Shown: piece by piece, positions 24,639 to 33,418 of the stretch | Position numbering within the stretch: position 1 is the first letter of the stretch | Layout: the number at the start of each line of letters is the position of its first letter | Assembly (NCBI RefSeq): GCF_036289385.1 | Contig: NZ_JAYFFH010000001.1 | Location: 310,001 to 374,000, forward strand | From: Anaerofustis butyriciformans | GTDB lineage: Bacteria; Bacillota; Clostridia; Eubacteriales; Anaerofustaceae | DNA length: 64,000 nt | Direction of reading: 5' to 3' | Made by a program: the position numbers and the translations under genes | Notes under the pieces: generated by a model | Databases searched by the model: none | Told to the model about the DNA's origin: nothing | Seen by the model: the letters and a program-made list of their open reading frames with translations, nothing else

Positions 24639-25118
24639 ATGGACAGTAAAATTTCATTTAGATTTGCAAAAAAAGAAGATACAGGCTTAATTCTTGATTT
24701 TATTAAGAAGCTTGCGGAATATGAAAAACTTCTTGACGAAGTAGTGGCAACAGAAGAAAAACTTGAAGAATGGATTTTTGAAAAAGAAAAAGCAGAAGTT
24801 ATATTTCCCTTATATGATGGAAAAGAAGTAGGATTTGCTTTGTTCTTCCATAATTTTTCAACATTCCTTGGAAGAAGCGGTATATACCTTGAAGATTTAT
24901 TTGTACTTGAAGAATACAGAAAAAAAGGTCTTGGAAAAGCAACGTTAAAACAACTTGCTAAAATTACAGTCGAAAGAGGCTGCGGAAGACTTGAATGGTC
25001 TTGTCTTGATTGGAACAAGCCAAGCATAGATTTTTATTTGTCTCTAAAAGCTGTGCCAATGGAAGGATGGAGCGTTTATCGTTTAACTGGAGAAAGTCTA
25101 AAATCTCTTGCAAAATAA
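24639..25118 (+). CDS. GNAT-family N-acetyltransferase (diamine acetyltransferase-like)
   Basis: A 159-residue acetyltransferase. The acetyl-CoA loop is EEYRKKGLGKATLKQLAKI (R-x-x-G-L-G) near residue 90, preceded by IYLEDLFVL, and the end WSCLDWNKPSIDFYLSLKAVPMEGW is typical of the diamine (SSAT-like) group, where the acetylated substrates are polyamines or amino acids. The SD is AAGGAG, nine bases after birA, so it may be cotranscribed. A strong terminator follows. Confidence 0.88.
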   Translation: MDSKISFRFAKKEDTGLILDFIKKLAEYEKLLDEVVATEEKLEEWIFEKEKAEVIFPLYDGKEVGFALFFHNFSTFLGRSGIYLEDLFVLEEYRKKGLGKATLKQLAKITVERGCGRLEWSCLDWNKPSIDFYLSLKAVPMEGWSVYRLTGESLKSLAK

Positions 25119-25132
25119 AATTAATTTAACAT

Positions 25133-25168
25133 AAAACAGCACTTAAAAACAATTAAGTGCTGTTTTTA
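25133..25168 (+). terminator. Terminator before the sporulation genes spoIIGA-sigE
   Basis: AAAACAGCACTTA (25133-25145) pairs perfectly with TAAGTGCTGTTTT (25154-25166), with T residues after. Confidence 0.9.
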
Positions 25169-25323
25169 TTTTCTTGTTACAATAAAGAATTTTAATGTGA
25201 TAAAGAATAAATAATAAATTAAAATTTTGATTTTATTATATTCTTTTATAACAAATTCATATAATTTCATTATGACAAAATCATTTATCCAAAGAATGTA
25301 AAATGTTTTTCGAGGTGGGATAT

Positions 25324-25803
25324 ATGAGTTTTAAAAAGAAATATTTATTTGTAATTTTTACTTATGTACTTGCATATTTATTTTTTAGGAGAGTAAAGAA
25401 TCCTTCTTTGAATTACATATGTACCCTTTATTATAAAGATAGATTTGTTTCATGTAAAGGTTTTTTAGATACGGGAAATCTCGTTAAGAATTCGAAGGGA
25501 AAAGACGTAATAATAATAGACAAAGACATTATTAATAATCTTTTAAATTTGAATTTATCTTTTAAAACAATGAATTATAACGATTATTTTAATACATATA
25601 ATAACCTTCCTTTCGATTTAAAACAAAGACTTTCTTATACATTTTTAAATTATCAAAGAGAAAAAATCATTTTACCTATCTTAAATTTAGACAAAATCAT
25701 TATAGAAAAAAAGGATTTTAAAAAGACAATTTATAATCCATGTGTTGGAGTATTAGATATTAATGAGTCTCTGGCTCTTCTTCCGTTATCAATATTAAAA
25801 TAA
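25324..25803 (+). CDS. spoIIGA: Shortened SpoIIGA (pro-sigma-E protease) with one membrane helix
   Basis: A 159-residue protein directly upstream of sigE. It keeps the C-terminal aspartic protease domain: the active-site motif DTGN is at residues 49-52 (GFLDTGN), followed by the NSKGKDVIIID segment and the closing CVGVLDINESLALLPLS. The usual N-terminal half with about five membrane helices, which receives the SpoIIR signal, is missing; only one helix (residues 7-22) is present. The start is the ATG at 25324 behind GAGGTG. A terminator 150 bases upstream leaves no room for the missing half. Confidence 0.8.
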   Translation: MSFKKKYLFVIFTYVLAYLFFRRVKNPSLNYICTLYYKDRFVSCKGFLDTGNLVKNSKGKDVIIIDKDIINNLLNLNLSFKTMNYNDYFNTYNNLPFDLKQRLSYTFLNYQREKIILPILNLDKIIIEKKDFKKTIYNPCVGVLDINESLALLPLSILK

Positions 25804-25815
25804 ACAGGGGGCTTT

Positions 25816-26511
25816 ATGTTTAAATTATTTACTTTATTTAAAAAAAACAAAAAGAATAAATTATTTTATATTTCGGGTTCTTATATGTTACCTCCTCCTT
25901 TAACAAAGGAAGAAGAAGCAAGAATTTTAGATGAACTTCAAAAGGGGGAAAATAATGCTGCAAAAACAATTTTGATAGAGAGAAATTTAAGGTTAGTAGT
26001 ATATATAGCAAAAAAATTCGATACATCTTCAACAGGGGTGGAAGATTTAATTTCAATCGGAACAATAGGACTTATAAAAGCAGTTAAAACATTTAAAGTA
26101 GAAAAGAACATAAAACTTGCAACTTACGCATCAAAATGCATAGAAAACGAAATATTAATGCATCTTAGAAAAGTAAACAGAATAAAAGGCGAAATATCTC
26201 TTGATGAACCTTTAAACGTAGATTATGACGGAAACGAGCTTTTACTTTCAGATATACTGGGAACAGCAACAGACCCCGTAAAAGATAAAATAGACAGAGA
26301 TGTTAACAAGGAAATTATGCTTGAAGCAGTTAATAATTTAAAAGAAAGCGAAAAAGAAATCATAAATTATCGCTTTGGCTTAAACGGAAAAGAGAAGAAA
26401 ACTCAAAAAGAACTTGCAAATATGCTAAATATTTCTCAGTCTTATATTTCAAGACTGGAAAAAAGAATAATATCTAATTTAAAAAAGGAAGTGAGAAAGA
26501 TGTGTACATAA
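25816..26511 (+). CDS. sigE: Sporulation sigma factor E (pro-sigma-E)
   Basis: A 231-residue sigma-70 family factor for the mother-cell programme. A short basic, hydrophobic pro-sequence (about residues 1-24) precedes LPPPLTKEEE, the typical start of mature sigma-E. Regions 2 (ERNLRLVVYIAKKFDT and DLISIGTIGLIKAV), 3 and 4 (ESEKEIINYRFGL, TQKELANMLNISQSYISRLEKRI) are complete. It lies 12 bases after spoIIGA, the protease that should remove the pro-sequence, as in all endospore formers. The SD is AGGGGG. Confidence 0.95.
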   Translation: MFKLFTLFKKNKKNKLFYISGSYMLPPPLTKEEEARILDELQKGENNAAKTILIERNLRLVVYIAKKFDTSSTGVEDLISIGTIGLIKAVKTFKVEKNIKLATYASKCIENEILMHLRKVNRIKGEISLDEPLNVDYDGNELLLSDILGTATDPVKDKIDRDVNKEIMLEAVNNLKESEKEIINYRFGLNGKEKKTQKELANMLNISQSYISRLEKRIISNLKKEVRKMCT

Positions 26512-26534
26512 GAAGGTTTATACCTTCTTTTTTT
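26510..26534 (+). terminator. Terminator after sigE
   Basis: AAGAAGGT (26510-26517) pairs with ACCTTCTT (26522-26529), T run to 26534. The next 217 bases are AT-rich and hold only the start of murE; I see no other gene. Confidence 0.85.
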
Positions 26535-26751
26535 AATAAATAACCTAACTTTGAATAAAAGGTATTTATTTTATTTTAAAATAATGTTATTATTTATCTT
26601 AGAATATTTAAGAATAAAATTCTAACAAATATACACTTTTTATATTTCTTAATACTAAGAAATTTTTTTATTACAATTTTAAAATATTATTCTTAATAAT
26701 TTTATAATCTGCCTTTTTAAGATAAGGTAAAAATATTTAAGGAGTATTATT

Positions 26752-28206
26752 TTGAATTTAGAGGATATTATAAGCGGTTACGATTATGAGCTAACCGGGG
26801 GGAAAAATATAGAAAACATAAAAATTGACAATATAGAATTTGACTCAAGAAAGTGCAGAAAAAACACTTTATTTGTTGCAATAAAAGGTTACGAAACCGA
26901 CGGACATAAATACATAAAAAGTGCAATAGACCTTGGAGCAACAGTAGTTTGTCACAGTGAAGAACTTGATAAATATGAGGAAAACATAGTATATATAAAA
27001 TGCAAAAATACAAGAAATGCACTTGCATATTTTGCAAATAAATTTACTTCTTTTCCAAGCAAGGAACTTAAGTTAATCGGAATAAGCGGTACAAACGGTA
27101 AAACGTCTTTTTGTGATATGGCGGGAACATTATTTGAAAATTTAGGTTTTAAAAGTGATTATATAGGAACTTTGGGAAGAAAAAATACAAAACTTAAAGG
27201 TCAAATAATAAGAACAACGCCTGAAATCACAGAACTTACAAAAGACTTCAGAGAAATGGTAAATAATAAAGTAGATTATTGTTTTATGGAAGTTTCGTCC
27301 CATGGTCTTGTTTTGGACAGGGTAAGCTATTTGAATTTTTACATAGGTGTATTTTCAAACTTATCTCAAGATCATTTGGATTTTCATAAAACAATGGAAA
27401 ATTATTATCAGGCAAAGAAAAAACTTTATTATATGGTTGATAAATTCAGTATTATAAATACAGACGATAAATACGGTAATAGACTTTATAATGAGTTAAA
27501 AGAAGATAAAGTAAACGTAATTTCCTTTGGCATGAATGAAGACTGTGATTATAAAATAGTAATAAACGATTTAAGTTTGGAAAAATCCGATTTTACTTTG
27601 GTAAATAAAGATAAAGAATATAGATTTGAAACTTACAGTATCGGAAAGTTTAATATATATAATATTACACCGGCGATAATAATTGCCCTTTTGGAAGGTT
27701 TTTCTTATGAAGAAATAAAAAATGCAATTAAGAAATATCACGGTACAAACGGCAGAGTTGAAAAAATCCATAAAGACATATTTATAGATTATGCTCATAC
27801 TCCGGACGCAATGGAAAATGTTTTAAAACTCGTTAAAGAAGTAAGCAGTAAAAAAATTACTCTTGTGTTTGGATGTGGAGGAAACAGAGATCATGGGAAA
27901 AGACCTATGATGGGAAGTATCGGTGAAAAATATGCTGATAATATAGTCTTAACAATGGACAATCCAAGAAAAGAAAACAACGACGATATAATAAACGATA
28001 TTCTAAAAGGAATAGAAAACAAAGACAAAGTTAAAGTTATAAATGATAGAAAAGACGCTATAAATGAAGTTGTAAAACATAAATTAACAGATGAAAACGA
28101 AATTGTACTTATTCTTGGAAAAGGACATGAAACTTATCAAGAAATAGGGGATAAAAAGATATTTTTCTCTGACAGAGATGAAATTTTAAATGCATTAAAA
28201 AATTAA
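26752..28206 (+). CDS. murE: UDP-MurNAc-L-Ala-D-Glu:meso-diaminopimelate ligase
   Basis: A 484-residue Mur ligase that adds the third amino acid of the peptidoglycan stem in the cytoplasm. Domains: an N-terminal UDP-binding part with EFDSRKCRKNTLFVAIKG, an ATP-binding centre with GISGTNGKTSF near residue 112 and EVSSHGLVLDRV near 185, and a C-terminal part with FIDYAHTPDAMENVL. The motif DNPR (TMDNPRKE) near residue 405 is specific for meso-diaminopimelate, not lysine. The start is a TTG codon behind AAGGAG. Confidence 0.95.
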   Translation: MNLEDIISGYDYELTGGKNIENIKIDNIEFDSRKCRKNTLFVAIKGYETDGHKYIKSAIDLGATVVCHSEELDKYEENIVYIKCKNTRNALAYFANKFTSFPSKELKLIGISGTNGKTSFCDMAGTLFENLGFKSDYIGTLGRKNTKLKGQIIRTTPEITELTKDFREMVNNKVDYCFMEVSSHGLVLDRVSYLNFYIGVFSNLSQDHLDFHKTMENYYQAKKKLYYMVDKFSIINTDDKYGNRLYNELKEDKVNVISFGMNEDCDYKIVINDLSLEKSDFTLVNKDKEYRFETYSIGKFNIYNITPAIIIALLEGFSYEEIKNAIKKYHGTNGRVEKIHKDIFIDYAHTPDAMENVLKLVKEVSSKKITLVFGCGGNRDHGKRPMMGSIGEKYADNIVLTMDNPRKENNDDIINDILKGIENKDKVKVINDRKDAINEVVKHKLTDENEIVLILGKGHETYQEIGDKKIFFSDRDEILNALKN

Positions 28207-28239
28207 TTTACAAATTACATATTTTAGATGGGAATAACA

Positions 28240-28791
28240 ATGGAAAGAAAAAAAATATATATAGTTCTTACAAGCACAAGAACAATGTTAGCAAGAGCAA
28301 TAAGATTATGTGCAAAAGAAACTTACAACCATGTTTCAATATCTTTGGATAAAGAACTCAATGAAATGTATTGTTTCGGTAGAAGAAGTCCAAGAAATCC
28401 TTTTATAGCAGGATTTATAAAAGAAGATTGGGATAAGGGATTCTATGCTGTATATAAAAATATACCTTGTCTTGTTTATGAATGTGAAGTAGACGATGAG
28501 GTTTATAATAACATAAAAGGGATAATTGAATATTTTTATTCAAATAAGTTTTCATATAAATTTAATATAATCGGACTTGTGGGAAATGGAATAGGGCTTG
28601 ACATACAAAGAAAAAACAGATATTACTGTGCTGAATTTCTATCCTATCTTTTTGAAGAAAGTGGATTTTATTCATTTAACGAAGCCCATACAAGAAGACG
28701 TCCAATGGATTATAAAGAATTTTTAAATAGCAAATTAATATACAATGGTTATATAAGTGAATATAAACATAAATGCGAACAATTAATTTAG
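28240..28791 (+). CDS. Permuted papain-fold (NlpC/P60, YiiX-like) family protein
   Basis: A 183-residue protein. A histidine in YNHVSISLD near residue 28 and a cysteine in RYYCAEFLSYLFEESG near residue 130 match the His-then-Cys order of permuted NlpC/P60 papain-like enzymes (YiiX/YaeF). It has no signal peptide and no membrane segment, so it acts inside the cell. Members hydrolyse or transfer acyl or amide groups, but the substrate is unknown. It lies 33 bases after murE, and a wall-related role is possible. I use the ATG at 28240, which has a GGGA SD. Confidence 0.75.
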   Translation: MERKKIYIVLTSTRTMLARAIRLCAKETYNHVSISLDKELNEMYCFGRRSPRNPFIAGFIKEDWDKGFYAVYKNIPCLVYECEVDDEVYNNIKGIIEYFYSNKFSYKFNIIGLVGNGIGLDIQRKNRYYCAEFLSYLFEESGFYSFNEAHTRRRPMDYKEFLNSKLIYNGYISEYKHKCEQLI

Positions 28792-28808
28792 TATAAAGGA
28801 TATAAAAT

Positions 28809-29048
28809 ATGAAATTGATTTTGGCCGTTCTTGCAGGAATTATTTTTATAGTTTTAGTATTTTTGTACGCAAGAGGAATTACACAAAAGTATAATAAAAG
28901 AATAGATTCTATTGCAAGACATTATGGATACAGAAATTATAAACATATGGCAAAAGAAGCAGAAAAAAAAGAACAAAGAATTTTAAGACAAAGAAGAATA
29001 GAGCAGAAATTTAAAAGGGAGGAGTGGTTAAGAAGACATGGAAGGTAA
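28809..29048 (+). CDS. Small membrane-anchored basic protein, 79 aa
   Basis: One N-terminal membrane helix (residues 2-23) followed by a strongly charged cytoplasmic tail of about 55 residues rich in Lys, Arg, Glu and Gln (KEAEKKEQRILRQRRIEQKF), probably a helix or coiled coil. SD AAAGGA. It overlaps the serC start by 11 bases. I do not recognise a family. Its place next to the papain-like protein behind murE suggests shared expression, not a proven link. Confidence 0.65.
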   Translation: MKLILAVLAGIIFIVLVFLYARGITQKYNKRIDSIARHYGYRNYKHMAKEAEKKEQRILRQRRIEQKFKREEWLRRHGR

Positions 29049-30111
29049 AATAAATTTTTCGGCATCTTCACCTGTTATGCCAAAAGAAGTAATAGAAAGA
29101 ATAAATAAAAATATTGTTAACTTCAAAAACAGCGGGTTTTCAGCCTTAGAACTTAACTATAAAAATCCTCTTTTTATTGACTTAATAAATGAAACACGTG
29201 AAATACTTAAAAAACTTCTTCATCTAAATGATAATATGGAAATATTATTTATAAACGGAGGAGGCAGTATGCATTTTGACATGGTTCCTCTAAATTTTAC
29301 AAATGAAGATGATACGGTAAGCATAATAAACAGTGATTTATGGACAAACAATGCAGTAACAGAAGCAAGAAAATATGCTAATGTAGATGAAATAAATCTA
29401 ATAAACCATAAAGGTTCGCTTCCAAAAATCACATTAGATGATATAGATAAAAACAGTAAATATTTGTTTATGTGTACAAACAATACTTCATCAGGTTCTA
29501 AGTTTAATAAAGATAAAATACCTGATGTAGAGGGGATACCATTAATTTCCGATATGACATCGAATTTGTTAAGTGAAACATATGATATAAACAAATTTGA
29601 TTTATCTTTTGCAAGCAGTGCAAAAAATATGGGAACAAGCGGTATCAGCGTTGTAGTTATAAACAAAAATTTATTTGAGATAGAAACAAACAGAAATGTT
29701 CCTAAAATTCTATCCTATAAGGACTATTATTACTCGGGTAACTCCTTTACAACTCCAAATACATTTGCGGTATACATCATTTACGAAATGGTTAAGTACC
29801 TTTATGAAAATGGCGGGGTAGAGGAAATTGAAAAAATAAACATTGAAAAATCCAATTTACTATATGATTTTATAGATAACAGTAAATTTTACGATAATGA
29901 CATCGTAAAAGAAGACAGATCGGTAACTTCCTTGATATTTAAAACAAAAAATAACGATAATTTTATCAAAGAAGCAAAAAAACATGATATAATAAACATC
30001 AGTACCTCCATGAATAATGCCGTTAGAGTAGGGCTTTATAATGGAGTAAGCATTGAAAATGTAAAAAAACTGATAGACTTTATGTATGAGTATGAAAAGA
30101 AAAACATTTAA
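29038..30111 (+). CDS. serC: Phosphoserine aminotransferase
   Basis: A 357-residue class V PLP aminotransferase that converts 3-phosphohydroxypyruvate and glutamate to phosphoserine. The N-terminus INFSASSPVMPKEV is the family start, FINGGGSMHFDMVPLNF covers the phosphate-binding part, LISDMTSNLL holds the PLP Asp and SFASSAKNMGTSGISVV the Schiff-base lysine. Compared with B. subtilis SerC some residues are changed, for example SSPVM for the usual GPA motif, but the overall order holds. serA follows 13 bases on. Confidence 0.88.
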   Translation: MEGKINFSASSPVMPKEVIERINKNIVNFKNSGFSALELNYKNPLFIDLINETREILKKLLHLNDNMEILFINGGGSMHFDMVPLNFTNEDDTVSIINSDLWTNNAVTEARKYANVDEINLINHKGSLPKITLDDIDKNSKYLFMCTNNTSSGSKFNKDKIPDVEGIPLISDMTSNLLSETYDINKFDLSFASSAKNMGTSGISVVVINKNLFEIETNRNVPKILSYKDYYYSGNSFTTPNTFAVYIIYEMVKYLYENGGVEEIEKINIEKSNLLYDFIDNSKFYDNDIVKEDRSVTSLIFKTKNNDNFIKEAKKHDIINISTSMNNAVRVGLYNGVSIENVKKLIDFMYEYEKKNI

Positions 30112-30124
30112 GGAGAGTGTCAAA

Positions 30125-31291
30125 ATGTACAAAATCAAAACTTTTAACAAAATTGCTGAAGAAGGATTAAGTTTACTTGGAAAAAATATAGAGGTACAAG
30201 ACTCTAAAGATTATGACGGAATTATTTTAAGAAGCTTTAATTTAAAAGAAGAACCTATTTCAAAAGAATGTAAAGTAATTGCAAGAGCCGGTGCAGGATA
30301 TAATAACGTTCCTGTTGAAGAATGTACAAAAAACGGTGTTGTTGTAATGAATACACCTGGTGCAAATGCAAACGCAGTAAAAGAGCTTGTATTATGTGCA
30401 TTCCTTATGGCTGCAAGAAATATTATCAAAGGAACAAAATGGGTTCAATCATTAGATAAAAACTCTGATGTTACCGGAATAATTGAAAAAGAGAAATCTA
30501 ATTATAAAGGAAACGAACTTGCAGGGAAAAAAGTCGGTGTTATCGGTCTTGGAGCGATCGGTGTTTTAGTTGCAAATGCACTTGACTCTTTAGGTATGGA
30601 AGTTTATGGTTATGACCCATACTTATCAGTAGAACATGCATGGAGTATAAATAAAAACATCAATAGAAGTTATGATATTGAAAAAATATTTGAAAAATGT
30701 GATTTTGTAACAATTCACGTTCCTTTAATGGAATCGACAAAAGATACAGTAAATAAAGAAGTTTTAGATAAAGCTAAAGACAATATTAAAATCTTTAACC
30801 TTGCAAGAGGTGGGCTTGTAAATGATGATGATATTTTAGAAGCTGTAAATAGTGGTAAAGTTTCTTGTTATGTAACAGATTTCCCTAATGAAAAATTACT
30901 TGGAAACGAAAATATCATTTGTATTCCTCACCTTGGAGCATCTACTCCGGAATCAGAAACAAAATGTGCTGTAATGGCAGCAAGACAAGTAAGAGAATAC
31001 TTAGAAAATGGTAATATTATAAACAGCGTTAACTTCCCTAACTGCGATTTAGGAGCAATAGAATCAAAAGCAAGAATTTGTATTATTCATAAAAACATTC
31101 CTAACATGGTTGGACAATTTACTGCATTACTTGCAAGCAACGATGTAAACATCGCAAACATGATTAATAAAAGTAAAGGTGAAAATGCTTACACAATGAT
31201 TGATACTGATACAGATGTAAGCGAATATATCGAAGAAACATTAAATAATGTTGAAGGTATAGTTTCTGTGAGAGTACTACATAATGACTAA
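30125..31291 (+). CDS. serA: D-3-phosphoglycerate dehydrogenase (short form with ACT domain)
   Basis: A 388-residue NAD-dependent dehydrogenase, the first step of serine synthesis. Substrate-domain motif RAGAGYNNVPVEEC, Rossmann motif GVIGLGAIGVLVANAL near residue 145, catalytic NLARGGLVND and the PHLGASTPESE histidine are all present. Residues about 315-388 form an ACT domain likely to bind serine. The start is the ATG at 30125 behind AAGGAG; an upstream in-frame ATG lies inside serC. No serB is in the window. Confidence 0.94.
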   Translation: MYKIKTFNKIAEEGLSLLGKNIEVQDSKDYDGIILRSFNLKEEPISKECKVIARAGAGYNNVPVEECTKNGVVVMNTPGANANAVKELVLCAFLMAARNIIKGTKWVQSLDKNSDVTGIIEKEKSNYKGNELAGKKVGVIGLGAIGVLVANALDSLGMEVYGYDPYLSVEHAWSINKNINRSYDIEKIFEKCDFVTIHVPLMESTKDTVNKEVLDKAKDNIKIFNLARGGLVNDDDILEAVNSGKVSCYVTDFPNEKLLGNENIICIPHLGASTPESETKCAVMAARQVREYLENGNIINSVNFPNCDLGAIESKARICIIHKNIPNMVGQFTALLASNDVNIANMINKSKGENAYTMIDTDTDVSEYIEETLNNVEGIVSVRVLHND

Positions 31292-32534
31292 TAATTTATC
31301 TAATTTAGATGTTATAATCATAGGAGGAGGTGCTGCCGGTATTATGGCGGCTATCTCCTCTTTAGAATGTAATAAAAAAGTTTTGTTAATAGAAAAAAAC
31401 GAAAAAATAGGCAAAAAGATTTACATAACAGGTAAGGGAAGATGCAACGTAACAAACAATAAAGATATATCGGAATTCTTTGACCATATAGTTAAAAATA
31501 AAGAATTTTTATATAGTGCATTATACACTTTTGATAATACACGTCTTCTTGAAATGCTTAACAAAAACGGACTAAAAACAAAAGTTGAAAGGGGAGACAG
31601 AGTTTTTCCCGTTTCAGATAAAGCAAGTGACGTTACAAAAACTCTTTTAAACATAGCTAAAAAATATCCTGATTTTAATATAATGTATAATATAGAATTA
31701 AAGGATATAATTCTAAATGAAAATAACGAAGCCATAGGGGTTTTACTTAATAATAAAGAAAAAATATATGCTAAAAACATTATCCTTGCAACAGGGGGTA
31801 AAAGTTATCCTTCTACAGGAAGTGATGGATACGGATATATAGTTGCAAAGAAACTTGGGCATAAGATTATAAATCCAGTACCTGCCCTTGTTCAGATGTT
31901 AAGCGGTGATAAATGGGTTCATGACCTTATGGGGCTTAGTCTTAAAAACGTAGATGTAACTTTAATGATAAACGGTAAAAAGAAAAATTCACAGTTTGGA
32001 GAACTTCTATTTACTCATAAAGGTATATCAGGGCCTACAATCCTTTATTTAAGTAATTTTATTAATATGGATAAATTATCTGATACAAAGATAAAAATCG
32101 ATTTAAAGCCTGCTCTTGACTTTAAAACTCTTGAAAAAAGAATTATAAGGGATTTTGAAAAGAACCAAAATAAAATGGTGAAAAATTCACTTGATTTACT
32201 TCTTCCAAAATCGCTTGCGGCAAAAATCATAGAACTAAGCAAAATTAATAAAGAAAAACAAATAAACCAAATAACAAAAGAAGAAAGAAAAGTTATTTTA
32301 AATTTAATCAAAGACTTACAAGTTAATATAACAGGTCTTGGAAGTTTTAAAGAAGCAATTATAACAAACGGAGGCATAAACGTAAAAGAAATAAATCCTT
32401 CTACAATGGAATCAAGACTTATTAAAAATCTATTCTTTGCCGGAGAAATAATCGACGTTCATGCTGTTACAGGTGGATATAATTTACAAATTGCTTTTTC
32501 AACCGGTTATCTCGCAGGACAAAATTTACATTAA
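31284..32534 (+). CDS. HI0933/YhiN-family FAD flavoprotein
   Basis: A 416-residue flavoprotein. The FAD motif IIIGGGAAGIMAAIS is at residue 10 and is followed by KKIYITGKGRCNVTNNKD, the family fingerprint. LATGGKSYPSTGSDGYGYIVAKKLGH and the C-terminal TNGGINVKEINPSTMESRLIKNLFFAGEIIDVHAVTGGYNLQIA block complete it. Relatives include BaiN (bile-acid reductase) and YtfP; most have no known substrate. It overlaps serA by eight bases. Confidence 0.92.
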   Translation: MTNNLSNLDVIIIGGGAAGIMAAISSLECNKKVLLIEKNEKIGKKIYITGKGRCNVTNNKDISEFFDHIVKNKEFLYSALYTFDNTRLLEMLNKNGLKTKVERGDRVFPVSDKASDVTKTLLNIAKKYPDFNIMYNIELKDIILNENNEAIGVLLNNKEKIYAKNIILATGGKSYPSTGSDGYGYIVAKKLGHKIINPVPALVQMLSGDKWVHDLMGLSLKNVDVTLMINGKKKNSQFGELLFTHKGISGPTILYLSNFINMDKLSDTKIKIDLKPALDFKTLEKRIIRDFEKNQNKMVKNSLDLLLPKSLAAKIIELSKINKEKQINQITKEERKVILNLIKDLQVNITGLGSFKEAIITNGGINVKEINPSTMESRLIKNLFFAGEIIDVHAVTGGYNLQIAFSTGYLAGQNLH

Positions 32535-32557
32535 GAACGCATAAGCGTTCTTTTTTT
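32533..32557 (+). terminator. Terminator after the HI0933-type gene
   Basis: AAGAACGC (32533-32540) pairs with GCGTTCTT (32545-32552), then T residues. Confidence 0.85.
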
Positions 32558-32559
32558 AT

Positions 32560-32588
32560 AAAAAAAAGAAGGAAAAAATCCTTCTTTT
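32560..32588 (-). terminator. Terminator after lexA
   Basis: On the minus strand AAAAGAAGG pairs with CCTTCTTTT around a seven-base loop (32561-32588), with T residues after it. Confidence 0.8.
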
Positions 32589-32592
32589 AATT

Positions 32593-33237
32593 TTATGAGA
32601 ACATTCTTATTACACCGATAACTTTTCCCAAAATCTGACAGTCTGTTGAGTAAATAGGCTCAAAAGCAGGGTTTTCAGGTTGTAATCTTATTCTGTTCGG
32701 TTCTTTGAAAAATGTTTTTACAGTTGCTTCATTTTCTATTAAAGCAACAACCATATCATGATTATTTGCAGTATTTTGTTTTTTTACTATTACCATGTCA
32801 CCATCAAGTATTCCCGCATCTTTCATGCTTTCACCTTTTACATTTAGCATAAAACATTCTTTTGTCCCAACAAAAGAACTTGGAAGGGGATAAGTATCTT
32901 CAACGTTTTCTTCAGCCAAAATAGGAAGTCCTGCCGCAACGTTTCCGATTATAGGAACATTTATGACATCATCTACCATACTAACTTCATCATAACTTGG
33001 TTCATTATTTGTAAAAGGAGAAAACCCAACAACTTCAATAGCTCTTTGTTTTGATACTCCTCTTTTAATATAGCCTTTTTTCTCAAGGTTGTTTAACTGG
33101 TTATGCACTGAAGAAGTTGAAGTAAGCCCAACATTTGCTCCTATTTCTCTTACTGATGGCGGATAACCTTTATCTTTAAGTTCTTGTTTTATAAACTCTA
33201 ATATCTTTATTTGAATTTTGGTTAAATCATTATACAT
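32593..33237 (-). CDS. lexA: SOS repressor LexA
   Basis: A 214-residue repressor. Residues 1-65 are a winged helix (GYPPSVREIGANVGLTSTSSVHNQL). The self-cleavage bond is Ala102-Gly103 in NVAAGLP, and the protease dyad is Ser137 (GESM) and Lys174. After DNA damage, RecA filaments trigger self-cleavage. It is divergent from the yneA homologue with three LexA-box-like sites in the gap. Start ATG with the SD AGGAGG. Length and residues are normal. Confidence 0.97.
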   Translation of the reverse strand: MYNDLTKIQIKILEFIKQELKDKGYPPSVREIGANVGLTSTSSVHNQLNNLEKKGYIKRGVSKQRAIEVVGFSPFTNNEPSYDEVSMVDDVINVPIIGNVAAGLPILAEENVEDTYPLPSSFVGTKECFMLNVKGESMKDAGILDGDMVIVKKQNTANNHDMVVALIENEATVKTFFKEPNRIRLQPENPAFEPIYSTDCQILGKVIGVIRMFS

Positions 33238-33267
33238 AAAAATGACCTCCTACTATTATATAATTAT

Positions 33268-33295
33268 ATTATACATAAAAAACGAACATTGTCAA
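33268..33295 (-). promoter_or_regulatory. lexA promoter
   Basis: On the minus strand TTGACA (33290-33295) and TATAAT (33268-33273), 16-bp spacer. The -35 is overlapped by a LexA-like box at 33293-33306. Confidence 0.75.
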
Positions 33296-33306
33296 ACTTA
33301 TGTTCT
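33293..33306 (-). promoter_or_regulatory. LexA-like box at the lexA promoter
   Basis: On the minus strand AGAACATAAGTTTG, one core mismatch from GAAC-N4-GTTC. Its position over the -35 fits autorepression. Confidence 0.65.
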
Positions 33307-33335
33307 AAATTATTCAAAAATTTGTTCTAAAAATA

Positions 33336-33365
33336 TTGACAAATAGAACAACTGTTTGGTATAAT
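33336..33365 (+). promoter_or_regulatory. yneA promoter
   Basis: TTGACA (33336-33341) and TATAAT (33360-33365), 18-bp spacer. Confidence 0.82.
33345..33358 (+). promoter_or_regulatory. LexA-like box inside the yneA promoter spacer
   Basis: AGAACAACTGTTTG lies between the -35 and -10 of yneA and has one core mismatch from GAAC-N4-GTTC. Confidence 0.65.
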
Positions 33366-33379
33366 ACAACCATAGAAAA

Positions 33380-33393
33380 CGAACAAAAGTTCT
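33380..33393 (+). promoter_or_regulatory. LexA box downstream of the yneA -10
   Basis: CGAACAAAAGTTCT, a near-perfect box, 14 bases after the -10. It is identical to the box at 12561-12574. Confidence 0.88.
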
Positions 33394-33418
33394 TTTATAT
33401 TAATAGGGGGACAAAAAA

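Noticed and set aside
25271..25282. Spo0A box ahead of spoIIGA
   Set aside because: TGACAAA has two mismatches from TGTCGAA; too weak to annotate although a Spo0A site is expected there.
32533..32557. GAAC...GTTC palindrome near lexA
   Set aside because: The spacing is eight bases, not four, and it is followed by a T run; it is a transcription terminator, not a LexA box.
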